Assembly: GCF_905475395.1 (NCBI RefSeq)
Contig: NC_058339.1
Coordinates: 53,453,172 to 53,517,171, forward strand
Reading direction: 5' to 3'
From: Chrysoperla carnea
Taxonomy: Eukaryota; Arthropoda; Insecta; Neuroptera; Chrysopidae
DNA: 64,000 bases
Shown piece after piece: positions 1-12,589 of the stretch (position 1 is the first letter of the stretch; each line of letters begins with the position of its first letter). The translations under genes and the position numbers were made by a program. The notes under the pieces are model-generated. The model had not been told where the DNA came from. It searched no databases and saw only the letters and a list, made by a program, of their open reading frames with translations.

Positions 1-1165
1 AAATATTGTGTACTGGACAATTGATTGAATAATATTATAAAATATTGATTTTTTATCATAATGGTGTGTAAAACAGGAATTGATTATGGTTTATAGATAT
101 ATAATCTGTAAAAATCAAATATTGTGCTTATTTTTTAAATTAAAATTTTCTCAAAAATTTTATAATTTTTAATTTTTTATATTAAGTTTTGTACATCATT
201 TTGGAATTCTTTCCAACTAAGGTCTATTACTTTCAAGGGCGTTAGTACAATGACCATGGTGACGTTTTGGCTATTACTTCCCTCACCTACGTATTCGTTG
301 CAATTCTATTCGAGAGCAATTCAATATCTTCGTCAAATTTTTATGAGTTGTTTTAAGACTTACAAATTGAATAAAAACTTGTGATTTCACAATTTACTCA
401 AAAATAGTAATAATATAAAAATAACGAAATGGCATTAGTGTAAAAGACTTAGTACGGGCTTTTTTAACGTATAATTTTATTGATTTAAGGATTGATAATT
501 GATGAATCTATGAAATTAAGTGGGGCAGAATCATCTAAATGGTAATTAAAATTTTTTAGTTTTGAATGAAAGAGATATTAACTGAAATTTTCGTTAACAC
601 TCAATATAAAAGATTCGTACATATAGTAGATTCGTATATTATACAAAATCTCTATTTACTATAATAACTATCATATACTCTCTCTATCATAATAAATAAA
701 TATATAGCAATTACCTACCAAACAGACATGCAAATTATTATTATACTTCCTTCCTTTAGTTTAAATTGTTTGTTATTTCATTTCAATTTCATTGCCACGA
801 TAATAAATATCAAATATGTAGTTACTTCTAAATTTATAATATTAAAACATGAAATATATGTGTCAACAGTTTATTCACTTCTATCTAACTATATTGTGAC
901 TTCAATATATAGCTGCACATTATAAAATATACGTAAAACTTTGAGATTCTGCAACAATATTTTTGATTCTTGATCAGTGTGTTTCAATTGTAGGAACAAT
1001 CAAATTTCCGAATTAAGGAATAAATAAATAAATGGATAATCTATCACATCTATTGTACTTTCACGCCTATTAGTACGAATTAGGATAATAGTGTACTTCC
1101 ATGAAGTTCATTATTGTATATCTAATGGAAATGAGTTTATACTCAATTTCCAAAGAAAAAGTACT

Positions 1166-1630
1166 CTTTATACCATGTATATAAAATATAACAAGGTATA
1201 CTAAGTTTAGTCCCAAGTTTGTAACGCTTAAAAATATTGATACTATGAACAAAATTTTGGTAAAGGTGTTCATAAAATCACCTAATTAGTTCAATTCCGG
1301 TTGTCTGCCTGTCTGTCGTCTGTCCGTCTGTCATCACGATTACTCAAAAACGAAAAGAGATATCAAACTCAAATTTTTATAGCGTGCTGAGGACGTAAAA
1401 AGTGAGGTCGAGTTCGTAAATGAGCAAAATAATTCAATTGGGTCTTGTCCGTAGAAAACATCTTGTAAACCGTTAAAGAACAAAAATTTAAATGTAAAAA
1501 TTGTTCCTTATAAAAATAAACAACTTTTGTTTGAAATATTTTTTCGTAAACATCACTATTTACCCGTGAGAGCGCAAATTGTATAGTATGTATTATATGA
1601 GTATATCAGTTATATATGTGTGACATGTAT
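1166..1630 (-). repeat. Dispersed repeat family A, copy 1 (tetranucleotide-tract element)
   Basis: About 465 bp that recurs in inverted orientation at 52765-53260. Shared landmarks in order are the block containing 'agtcccaagtttgtaacgct', a TCTG/TCCG-type tetranucleotide tract (about 1303-1333), a block with 'gacgtaaaaagtgaggtcga', and a block with 'tttacccgtgagagcgc'. Strand is given so that copy 2 is +. No protein is encoded. Similar tetranucleotide-bearing non-autonomous elements are common in insect genomes, but I cannot assign a superfamily. Confidence 0.75.
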
Positions 1631-4600
1631 GTATGTGTAATGTGACAGAATAATCGAATAATCAACACTGTCTATACATGGTATTTCAACAACTAACTCA
1701 GTCAATTGTTTGTTTTCACTTGTATAAATCTCATTCCAGTACATCGAGTTCTCACAATTCAACCATCAAGAATTAGTTGCATCATATTATCCCTTCTTTC
1801 AGAAAAGGAATTAAAATTTCCTCATCCAATTTTGGAGGACATCTGCACTTATTGATGTGTAAGAATTTTAGAATAATGTAGAAGTATTGAGAAGAAAAAA
1901 TTGAAATTTCTATATTAGCAATTTTAAAATAAATCAATTACCATAATAAAATATTTTATATCGTGAACCTGTAATAAAGTGAGGATTATTTGATTCTTTG
2001 ATCTACCTATTTGAAGATGAAGTTTATTAGAAGAAGTGTTGTGTTAATGGAAATTGAGTTTTTTGATTCTCAAGTTTTTCCGTTTTGCCGATTTTTATTT
2101 ATTTCAGGGAAAAAGAGTCACAGAACTCGATCATGCAAATAATAAATTTTAAATATGATTTTAATATTTATGTCGACTTTTGATTTTCAAATAAAGGTTT
2201 TGTATATGCAGGTTTTGTGGAGTAGTTTCATACTTTGTTGTGTCTTTGTGTTTTTGTGTTTGTGTAATTAAAGATGAATATAAATTACTTATACCAAGTG
2301 ATGGACGAAAGTTCTTTTCTATATTAGATTACATTCAATTATGTTTCTTTTATGAATTGCATATGCAATTATTAATCATCTTTCCGCTGACTTTCTTTAA
2401 TGGGGACTTTTAAAAATTTATTGTCATGGGAACTTTCTACAAATCCTCTCTGCTAGATATGGTGTAATTCAAGGTTATGGTGAAAGTTCAACAACCTTTG
2501 CACTATTTATCAAGTTACTTTCTAGATTTCTAGGTAATCGCTCTATCACGATCATCTTTAACAGGATTTAATTATAGTGGGTGTTGATTTACTAATAAAT
2601 TTTTAATAAGTGTTACATTATTACTTTATTCGATTTAAACATGAATAAATGCAGCGATTACCATCCACTAAAAATTGCTATTGTAATTTGGATGCATGCC
2701 ACACAAGACAATATGATAATATGAAGCAGTCGAAGTAAAAACATAATGAAATTAATCGAAGTTTGGTAAAGTTACTTGGAAGTACGGTGAATAAATAATT
2801 TCTATTGTGCACCGTAAAGGAGGTTTTAAGTTACTTGCCCATGGTATCATAAAACTGAAACAAAAATATATCATATAAACATAAAACAACGCTTAAATTT
2901 TAGTACAAGAAAATATTGATAAGAACAAAGGTCAATGTTAAATAAATTACAGGCTGTAAACTTTACATCAAATGAAGCCATAGTTCAGTAAAGTAAAGAA
3001 TTCACCTAGATTACAGAAATATAGAGGAATTGACTGCCATTTTATTGAACTTTAGCCTACTTTGATCTTATAAACAAAATTTTAAAGCCTGTACCGTATA
3101 TATTCACTGGTCTATACTCATTTTTCTAACGTTTCTTTATTTACATTATTCATCTGTTTTATATTCCAAATGAAGAAAAAGCTTATTGTCATTAAACGGT
3201 CGGTTTAATAGATCTTGAAGAAACACAGCTCAGAATCTGCGGTATTAAAAAGCCTCATAATAGTCTTCTTTTTTATCGAGCGATTAAAAAGTCCGAAATA
3301 AAATCGTTGTTTTTAGTTAAAATATCAAAAAAGCTAACTGAATTACGGCATACGAAAGACCTTACCAAACACTTATGTTAACACTTGTTGCTTTTTGTAT
3401 TTGTATTTGGGCCGAAGCTACTGACGTACTAATTAAGATAAGGATAAATCAAGGATTAATTAACGTTAGAAAGAGTCACAAAGCCTATCTCATGGAGTTA
3501 AAAAAAATATTGTTTACATTCTGACTAAACATAGATAATTATAAACTTTATTCGAGAGGCCAATTTTTCTCGGAGTGATTTTTCATATAGTAAACTTTTC
3601 AACTTTACAATCCCTTGACTAAAAATAAAACATATTTAAACACTTTCTAAATACAATACTTTTATAAATGTATGTCATATTATTAAAACGAACTAAAATT
3701 ATTTAAAACACGAAATACTATTTTCCAAATAGTAAAAATTTTATACAGGTATTTATATTTATATTGATTAATAATATAATTTATTAAAAAGTCAATGACC
3801 GATTGCAACTTATACAAACATATGTGAAGCTACTACATTTACTATAAAGTTGCAGTAGACTAGCACTAACATATTAGAAGTGTATACAGCTTAAAAAACC
3901 AGTTAAGAGTGTGCCAAACTTGCATTTGGTACGGTTTCGTTGCCACTTTATCTAAAATTGAGTAAGATTTGGTTATTTCCAATATTTTCTACACAATATT
4001 TTTCTAGACCACAATTTTTCTACTGAATTAAAACTATGTTTTAATAGTTTTAATCCTAAATAATTCGACTATAATACAAAAATAATTTTACTATCAAATA
4101 TTTATGCTTTTTAATATTTCTACTTTTAAAGAACACTACTACTGTACCCCATTCTGCAATGTATCAACAACAAATCGAAGGTGTTCAAATATTTTCGCGT
4201 GGAACGATTACTCTTCATTTTATAAATCTCTGCTAATTTTCCAAGTAAATTCACTCAAATTTTACTGGACAGCATACACACATTTAATGGAAGCAAATGA
4301 TAAATTTCAATTATTTAAACTATTGTTTACAGGATTAGAGTTCTATTAAAGCAGAATTATTCGAAAACCAAAATATTTAAAAGTATAAATCTTTGACAGC
4401 AGAAAGTTGAATTATTTAGGAGTATATTTTACTCAAAAAATAATTCATCAAAAGTTGTATTGTTTGAAAGTTATGTTTCATTTAAATAGAAAAATTATTA
4501 CAACATAATACATAGTATAATTCTTTTTATACCTTTTTAACTAAAAAAATCTGTTAAATTAAAAAATTAAATTTGTTGTGGAAAATTGGGAAATATATAA

Positions 4601-4889
4601 AACAACATTTTTTCTACAGAATCCTAAAAACTATAAAATATATTAGCTTAATAGAAGAAGTGAAGTTTTTGAATGAAAGTAAAGTACTTGATTTAATACA
4701 GAGTGGTTGTTAAATTCTCTACACTCATCGATTACATCGAATTGATTTTATCACATAAAAGAAAGATTTAATAGATATTAGCCATAAATGATTTACTTTT
4801 TTAAGCATCTTTTTATCATTTCTTGTTGATGAAATAAAGTTAATAATACACAGGTAATCATAAATTTAGTAATTTGATTAAAAATGTCA
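1631..4889. other. Intergenic, nothing recognised
   Basis: AT-rich unique-looking sequence. Open frames are short and match no protein family. The stretch at 4104-4349 is open but its composition is that of background DNA. Confidence 0.5.
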
Positions 4890-5160
4890 ATCCCAGCAGT
4901 TCAGTTGGTTAAAGCGAAACCAATTCCGTACACGTTATGCCTAGGGTAGCAGGTTCGATTTCCGCCGTTACAACAAAAAATTAATTTAATTAATGACTGC
5001 ATGTGACGATACGGTGCACTCAACCTCTCAAAAAAATTGAGCTGGTAAATAAAATTATCAGCGAGAAAGGTGATAAAACACATATATGGTATCACAATGG
5101 GTCCTATGGCCTAACTGTATATCTCGTGGACAGCCAATATAAAATAACCTAATCTAGCCT
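4890..5160 (+). repeat. tRNA-derived SINE family S1, copy 1
   Basis: Its 5' part carries an A-box-like 'agttcagttgg' (about 4898-4908) and a B-box-like GGTTCGATTTCC (about 4951-4962). It then has 'ttaatttaattaatg', a body with 'aaattatcagcgagaaaggtg', and a tail with 'tggacagcc' running into ATAACCTAATC. It aligns along its length with 57709-57990. It is too diverged and too long to be a working tRNA gene. Confidence 0.8.
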
Positions 5161-7074
5161 TTGGTTAAAATTAGACAAAAAAGGAATAAAAACTGTAAAT
5201 ATACATAATTTTCATGATTAGAACCTATAGAATTTCAGAAATTATGTATTGGTACCATTTAGGAAACATGCTACAATAAAAAAAAACCCTTAGAATTAAT
5301 TAAAAATATGTCATAAAATTGATCAATCAGTAAAATCATAGTTTTATAAAAATGTAGAAACGATAAGAAATATAGAGGTACTCAATTTATCGCTACTTTT
5401 ACATTACTAAAATTAATCTAATTTTTGAACTTTACTTTTTACATTTAACCGGCATACAAAACTGTAGTTTTTTTCTAGATTATCAATTTATGACTTAGTT
5501 TATGTTTTTTTAAATAATAATTTGGTTGTATTACTTAATGAATTGATCTTCAGATTTTGAGTTAATTCCACCAACTATGATAAAACCGTCCGGTATAAAT
5601 TAAGCGCCGGTACGCAATTGGTCACTCCCTCCCTTATTTATAAATAACGGAAATATTTACGAACGTCAGTGTATTTTCTCTAGGTGTATTTATTATATAT
5701 GTGTATAATGTATCTACGCAATCACTTATGGGGAAACCCTTCTCCCACTTTTAAAATTATATATGATGTGTTTTCATAGATAGGTAATAAGTATTATTAA
5801 TTTAATCAATCTAATAAATATTGTTATTAATTTATTAATGATTACAAAAACAATTAATGTCATATCTTATATTCTAAGAATTTAGATTTATTTCATATAT
5901 ATTTAAATTAATTTAAGGGCTTTCATTAAGAGAGATGCATTTCAAAACTTGAGTTTACGTGTCAACGCCACAAAGTAAATTGTGCTTTATTTCGAACCTT
6001 AAAGAAATTATATAGTGGACAAAATATATATTTAAAATGTCCACTTCTGTCGAACTTTTTCTATAGCCGAAGCTTCAAAATAAAGCCCAATTAACATTGA
6101 TTCGTTAAGTATTTTATATTTAAATTTGGAGTACCTATCATTTTTTTTTTTAATCTATAAAAATTATTACAATTTAAAATTAAATTTATTTTATTTTACG
6201 AGTGATTGAGTACATTTAAGTGCAAGGCTTCCTTTCGCAAGCGAACATTAACATGGGAACATTTCGCAATTCAAGATTTTTCGATTTGATGATTCTTGAG
6301 TTCGCTTTTACGACGCTTAATTTCATAAGAGGTACCAAATTTTAATCAAAATCATTGATATAAATTACGGCCGATAAAAGAATTTGTCAAACCCACTAAA
6401 TAATTTGTCGTGAATTGTTACAAAAGTTTGGTAATCTTGAAAAGTGTATTTTTTCCATTTTGTAATTATGTTTTATTTTTGTGTTACTGTAATTTTTGGA
6501 GAAGTTTATATATTTATTTTTTACTTTGTAAAGAATATTTGTGATTGACTGATGATGATTGCTTTGCAATTAAAATATCGTTATTTATAGTTTTATTGGG
6601 CAGTTTATGAAGAGCATGAAGGATGTGTACTCAGTTTCTCCCGGTAATTTAGAACCAGAAATAATCAGTGAAAATTGTTGAACCAACCCTTCAACTTAAC
6701 TATCTAACATGAAACTTGCTAAAATACTAAAACATTTACCTACTAGTAAACCATTACATAAGCAATTTCATGCGTGTTTCTTTTAAATATTGTAATATAA
6801 TTTAATCAATTTTTATACAATTTTTTGGTAATTTAATATATAATATAGTTAAAAATTAATTTAGTAATAAAATAGCGAAAAAAAAAATTAATGTTATTAT
6901 ACAAAATTTTCATATAATTAGAATGTAACATTCTAAATCATTTTTTTAAAAACCTTCACTATTATGAAACACAAATATTTAAAACAATAATAAATTAAAT
7001 CCACGCATTAAAAGTAATAAATATAAATATTTAAAAAAATATTTAAACGCATATTAGTTTTAAATTTGTTCGCA
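5161..7074. other. Intergenic, nothing recognised
   Basis: AT-rich sequence with homopolymer runs (for example T-run near 6141). No frame, RNA gene or clear repeat boundary was found. Confidence 0.5.
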
Positions 7075-7653
7075 TCTCGTACTTACGGATGCCTGAATGG
7101 CTCACAATCATTTTATGAAAAGTGGCGCTACACTAGCTTATATTTTAAATGTGTACTACCCACAAGTATAAAGCCAACTTTTAAAAAGCCACTAGTCACT
7201 TTCAACAAGTGCACTTGTGACTTGTGGTATTATGGAAACGAACCTTTTTGAAGATGTCAGTCGGTGATGATAATCCATTAATAAGACACTACCGAAACTA
7301 TCTGGAATTATTAATAATTATTGGTCCGGATTTAATAATAATATGATAATGTTTATAATTGTTAATGTTTTTCTTTTATATCTGCCCATTTCTAATTTCT
7401 AACCTTTAAAAGTATTATTAAATGTTTATTATGACGTTATAATTAGAAATCTGCACATGACAAAATACTGACATCTTCAAAAAGGTTCGTTTCCATAATA
7501 CCACAAGTCACAAGCGCACTACTTGAAAGTGAACTAGTGCCTTTTTAAAAGTTGGTGTTATACTTGTGGGTAGTACACTTTTAAAAAATAAGCTAGTGCA
7601 GCGCCACTTTCTCATAAATTCATTGTGAGCCATTCAGGCTTCCGTACGTACTC
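7075..7653. mobile_element. Large foldback element with about 185-bp inverted arms
   Basis: The left arm (about 7075-7262) and right arm (about 7466-7653) are inverted copies. Paired landmarks are 'cctgaatggctcacaat', 'gtactacccacaagtat', 'tggtattatggaaacgaacc' and 'tttttgaagatgtcag'. They enclose about 200 bp of AT-rich spacer. Outer ends read approximately CGTACTTACGGA and CGTACGTACGGA. A short open frame (7066-7251) lies within the left arm and is incidental. This is a non-autonomous DNA transposon; the superfamily is not determined. Confidence 0.8.
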
Positions 7654-8834
7654 GTTATATATCTATCTTATCTTTTAAATTTTGCTTTTAATTATATAAA
7701 TAAAAAGTTATATTTTTAAAATGTATATTATGTAAAAGTTGAAAAATTATTAATAAAATTTTGTTAATTTTATTTTTTTTATTTGTGATTAACACTTAGC
7801 ACAATTAATACTTAGCATTACATTAATTGCACAATTTTGGTACATGCTTTTAAATTTTTTGATTCATAAATTTTGTTCTTTACCATGTTGATAGAGTTTA
7901 GAGAGGAAAAATATAGTTATCCTGAAAAATATAGACTTGGAGTTTTCGAAAAAACTTCATGTTCTTCATGTCTTTTGGATGAATAGTCCTATTGTTTTTG
8001 GGCCTTATTTTTTATTGTTTTAATCGAGAGAGAATGAGAGGTAGTTTACAGGAGATCCAAAATTGAAAAGAACAAAAAATGTATTTTGTTATAAAGATAA
8101 ACAAATTTAGTTTGAAATTTTTTTTCACAATATCAATAGTTCGATAGAAATATTCGACCAATTTATTTTTCACCTTTCGCATACAGTATGTTGAATTTTA
8201 TCTAAAGGCGGAGAAAATTTGCCTTTTTTGACGGTTAAAAATTACTCTCATGGATTCTAATTTCTCATGGCTTATGGTTATTTCACTTCTCAAGTCTCAA
8301 AATATTACTGAAACGGTTCGTCAATTTCTCCAAACACATTGTTTAATATTAGGTAATACTAATTAATCAAATGAATTATTAAAAAATCATTTTTATAATC
8401 AGATTCATTCATATAAGGAAAAAAACATTTTTATTGAAGTGTTTTTTAATATTCATAAATATAATTAATTAAAATGACTTTTGTAAGAAAAAAAATTCCG
8501 CTGTTTGTTTATATCTAATAAAAGTTCAAATAAATTATGTCAAACAATAAATTTGAACTTAATTTGTTTATTTTTTTACGATTTAAATTAATTAATGTTT
8601 GTACACAAAAATTTTGATTGAAAAAATACACATGACTAAAATGCATCGTAGTTCAATTTAAAAAATAATTCCATTAATCATTGAATAATAAGAATAGTTT
8701 ATTTTATAAGTAATAACAATTCAGTATTGGCAATAAACAACTTATCGAAAGCTCATAAACTAGCCCCATGTTATCTACGAGTTCCGTCTTCATTGCGAAA
8801 AAAAATACATAAAATAATTTCTGTTTCCGCTCCT

Positions 8835-8990
8835 CTATTATTTTGAGATAATGATTACACAGCTTTCATGCATATTTCATGCAATACACCCCTCCATCCC
8901 ATCAATTAAATAAATTAAATTTTGTTATAACGGTAGAAATCGAACCTGCTAACCTATTTAAACTGATTATGGCTAAACGGCTTGATTTTA
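8835..8990 (-). repeat. SINE family S1, degraded copy
   Basis: On the - strand it shows the B-box-like GGTTCGATTTCTACCG, followed by a Pol III-SINE-like 'aatttaatttatttaattga', 'tgggatgg' and 'ttgcatgaaa' in the order of the family. The 5' tRNA part is only weakly preserved. Confidence 0.6.
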
Positions 8991-9739
8991 ACAAAATTTT
9001 CTTTCAAGGCGTAATAGAGGGCTATTGACTGTACATAAATTATTTTCGTAATATTCAGAGTAACCGGAAGTTTAAGTGAAGTAAAAACCAATGAAAAACA
9101 AATTTATTTTCAAAGTTAAATAATAAACAAGGTGTTCTATTTAGAAAAATACAACTTTGATACATTACGCGTAATAAATATTACATTCAATAACCCTCCA
9201 TCTAGCCATGAAAGAAAATTTTGTTAAAATGAAGCCGTTAAGCCATTATTTTCCGTGTCGTATAGCGTGATCAACATTGTATATATCTTTTAAGAAAAAG
9301 TGCTTATAACATCAATGCAGTTACTGGGATTTAACTTTTCTAGAATGCAAAATATTACAACTACACACAGTATCACATACCGCCTTCGGTTTTTTATAGG
9401 TGCGACGTGCGTAAAAAAAAATGCTGATTGACTACAAAGATTTAATAATACCTACAATAAAATTCTACTATGTTCTCTCGTTATTGAACGTTAAAATAAT
9501 AAATAAAAATGTTAAACAAACAGCTAACTAAACTTAAGAATAAGAATCAAGAATAAAAATAATAAAAGGAATGATATTAGGGTTGATGGTCTCATAATAT
9601 CATCATAATCTCATGTTTAAATGTGTTTATTTATATATAAAAATAATAAATATTATAGTTAGTTGTATACTACACAAATATACCTATATAATGACCAACA
9701 CTTGTACAGGGTGGGCCATTCTAAACAATCCAGTTGACA

Positions 9740-10485
9740 AGTTAAATTTACAAAATTTTAAAAACTCGAACTTGAAACGTATCTCAAGAACACTCTCCAT
9801 TCAATTACGTTTTTCCTTAAAGCCTTTTCCAAACAGAATCTATTTTGAAGATCATGGCCAATTTTTTTGTTTTTTCGCCTACAGAACTTGCAACTCGTAC
9901 TTAAAGCATAACTAAAAATACTCACGAGACTAAAAAATACTCAAAAATGATCACGCACAATCTTTAAAGTAATTGGCTCCAGCAAAAATGTAGTAGTTCT
10001 AAGCATTCTGAATAATATTTGTGCTGCGTAAAATAATGAAAAGTTTTTGATTTATTAAGCATTTTCTCCACTGATAAATTCATATTTTTTCTTCTTCTTT
10101 CAATATAGATAGTTAATGATATTTGGATTTTTGAAATTTTGAAATTAGTATTGTAGTGAAATTTTGTTCTTAATCTTAATTATCTTAAATTTGTGTAAGG
10201 ACATATGTTTCGGATGCGGAATCCTAAACTTGCACTCGATACATAGCTTAGATCATTTTCCATTAAATAACATTTTTCTTAAGCCATCCTCAGACTGATC
10301 CGATTTTGGGCACGAAACACTAAACTAGCACTTGAAACACAACTAAAAACAGTCTCTATTGTATTACTTTTCTAAAAAAATCAAAATATCACAATCTTTG
10401 GGTGTATGGTGCCAAAACCAGACTCTGACCTATAGCGGTCCAACTTTAAACACCCCCCCCCATTTTTTTTTTGGTTAGGGGATTA
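9740..10485 (-). repeat. Dispersed repeat family B, cluster of several degraded copies
   Basis: Variants of one phrase (complement of 'tagctatgtttcaagtacga') occur near 9765, 9895, 10228 and 10333. The cluster ends with the C-run 'tttaaacacccccccccat' near 10443, equivalent to the complement of the 'cccccgaac...ggggtgttataa' head at 18655. A 100-codon open frame (9613-9915) crosses the first two copies and is not a gene. Confidence 0.6.
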
Positions 10486-10594
10486 AAAATACATACATTG
10501 TAAACAGAGAATAAGTTTTCATCAAATACTAACCATATTAACAAGAGTTATTTTAGGATATGGCGCCTTAAAAAATTCGCGAATATCTCATAAA

Positions 10595-10745
10595 CCATTT
10601 CTATATATTATAAATATGAAAGTAAGGATTTTTGTTTGCTGGTTTGTTTGTTGCGCTTTGAAGCAAAAACTTATGAATGGATTTGAATGAATCTTAACAA
10701 TAATATAGCTCATACATCAGAATAACATATGAGCTATATTTAATC
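10595..10745 (+). repeat. Dispersed repeat family C, copy 1
   Basis: Starts 'ctatatattataaatatgaa' and continues through a TTTG-type tract, 'ttatgaatggatttgaatga' and 'aatatagctcatac'. The same order appears in complement at 16085-16245. Such repeats, beginning with a genomic 'tatattataaatgcgaaag' phrase, are widespread in insects. Confidence 0.6.
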
Positions 10746-11014
10746 TGACATTTTACTGATCCATTTATGATCATGATTTTGAACCATAAATGAATAATTT
10801 CTGTAAAACTTTAAAATAGTAAATGTAAAACAACCACTCATTGCCATCTTTTCTGATATACTTAATGAATTGTGACTATATTACACTTACACTAAAAAAG
10901 TAGAGCTTGAGAATAACTCTTTCATGAATATTAATCCCACAACTATTAATTCAATCAATTTTTGCTACTCCAGGCATATTAATAACTAATTTTAATCTGC
11001 TACTCCAAGCATAT

Positions 11015-11065
11015 CACGTAGGGCATATACCGGTACGATTTAACCAACTGAGCCAATAGAATTGA
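11015..11065 (-). repeat. SINE family S1, 5' fragment
   Basis: The - strand has 'tggctcagttggttaaatcg' followed by 'accggtatatgccctacgtg'. This matches the tRNA-like head of the family and then breaks off. Confidence 0.55.
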
Positions 11066-11514
11066 TTAATCATCAAAAACTCGAGTCCATGTATTTGAGG
11101 TTCCAATTACCTGTATTTTAGATGTCACCCGGTGAAAAATTCTCGTAAGTGCATTCACAACAGCAATAATAATGCAATAATAATAATAATAATCACATGT
11201 ATATGTACTTATAACAAATAAAGTTAAGTGTGGTATGCTATGGTTATATGATTATGTACTTCTTTATATACCATACACATATATACAATCATGTATTGAC
11301 CCTTGTTCCAGATATAAAAAATAATTCGTTTACCTCGAAGTTGCCGACCTTTAAAATGTAAAAATGGTCACAACAACCTCATCGGCTACAACATTCTACA
11401 TCCGACCACCTGCTAATTGATAGTCTTATTAGGTGCATTTACAGATGATCTTAATATATTTATAAATCATTTGTATAAAAACTTTTTGATTATTAAAAAT
11501 GTTTAATCCACTAC

Positions 11515-11595
11515 ATTAGTCCTATGAGCCCTATGCCCTAAGTGTGTCTCTTGCGGAAATCCAATATAATCTAACATAACGTAACCTACATTAGT
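11515..11595 (+). repeat. SINE family S1, 3' fragment
   Basis: The phrases 'cctatgagccctatgcccta', 'gtgtgtctcttgcggaa' and a tail like 'ataacgtaaccta' match the 3' end of the family seen at 58975-59030. The 5' part is missing. Confidence 0.55.
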
Positions 11596-12179
11596 AGTTA
11601 AGTGCTCTCAAAACAGAACGAAAAAAGAATTTTATCGCTACATTTTTGGCAGCTCTGAAACTTTTCTAAATTTTTAAGAATTGTAATTGGAATTTGGTTT
11701 CCGGAACTTATTTTCCAAAGTAGCCTCCAAACATCATTTCCATATATTGTCATCGTCGCGAGTAGAATTATACCACTTTCAGTCCAATCCAATCCTCAGC
11801 TTGTCAGAGAGATTCCATATTCGGTAAATTTTGACTTTTTTTAAAAAGTGAATAATAATCCAAGATCCATAATGGAGGATGACGCGAATATTTTAATCAT
11901 AGTTATCATAGTCCTAAAACCGTTCCTACTTAATCTGATATTAAGTTTGGCCTGCGGGTCCCATTTTCCGGAATGCATTCATTTTTTGAAGCTCAATTGA
12001 TCTGCCTTGATAGAATGGAGCTTCCAAACAAAACTATACCTTGAAACGAGTAGTGGATGGTTTTCATCGGATTATTATGATTGAAATACGCACAGCCCAT
12101 TCTTCGCAAATCGGATGTTTGATAATTTTCATTTTACGAAAATTATTAAATATTATCTGAAAAAAGGAAGCACTATACT

Positions 12180-12589
12180 TAAGTAAAGATCGGTTTTATT
12201 CAATAGAAGTAAACGAGTTGAAGGTTACTAAAACGGAAATGCAAAAAAAATTCGAGTTAAGGAATTTACTAAGCAAGTAGTTCGAGATACAGGGGATTTA
12301 ATTGCTAACATTTCGACCAAAAAAAGCACGAGAGATTAGACCAAGTAAGTTTACAAGTAAGACGTCATTGTATCCTAAAAACTACGACTTACAGAGTCTG
12401 CTTTTTGAAATTCGAGTTACAGAGTATAAATATGTACTCTTAATAGGGAAATAACATTTTGTTCGAGTAACAAAGTCTAAATAATTGGAAGTACCGCGTA
12501 TATAGGGGTTCAGCGGAAGGGAATGGCATTTTCCCGACTAACTGGGGATTACGACTTAACGAGATTTGCATTATCGAGGTTTCACTGTA
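12180..12589. mobile_element. Pogo/Tigger-like transposon remnant (right end preserved)
   Basis: The right end, read from the outside on the - strand, is TACAGTGAAACCTCGATAAT (12589-12570), with TA at 12588-12589. The interior repeats phrases such as 'cgagttacagagt' and 'cgagttaaggaa', typical of pogo/Tigger subterminal sequence. No matching left end was located, so the element is truncated or its other end is diverged. Confidence 0.55.

Noticed and set aside
9613..9915. 100-codon open frame
   Set aside because: It runs across copies of dispersed repeat family B and unique AT-rich DNA. Its sequence is explained by the repeat.
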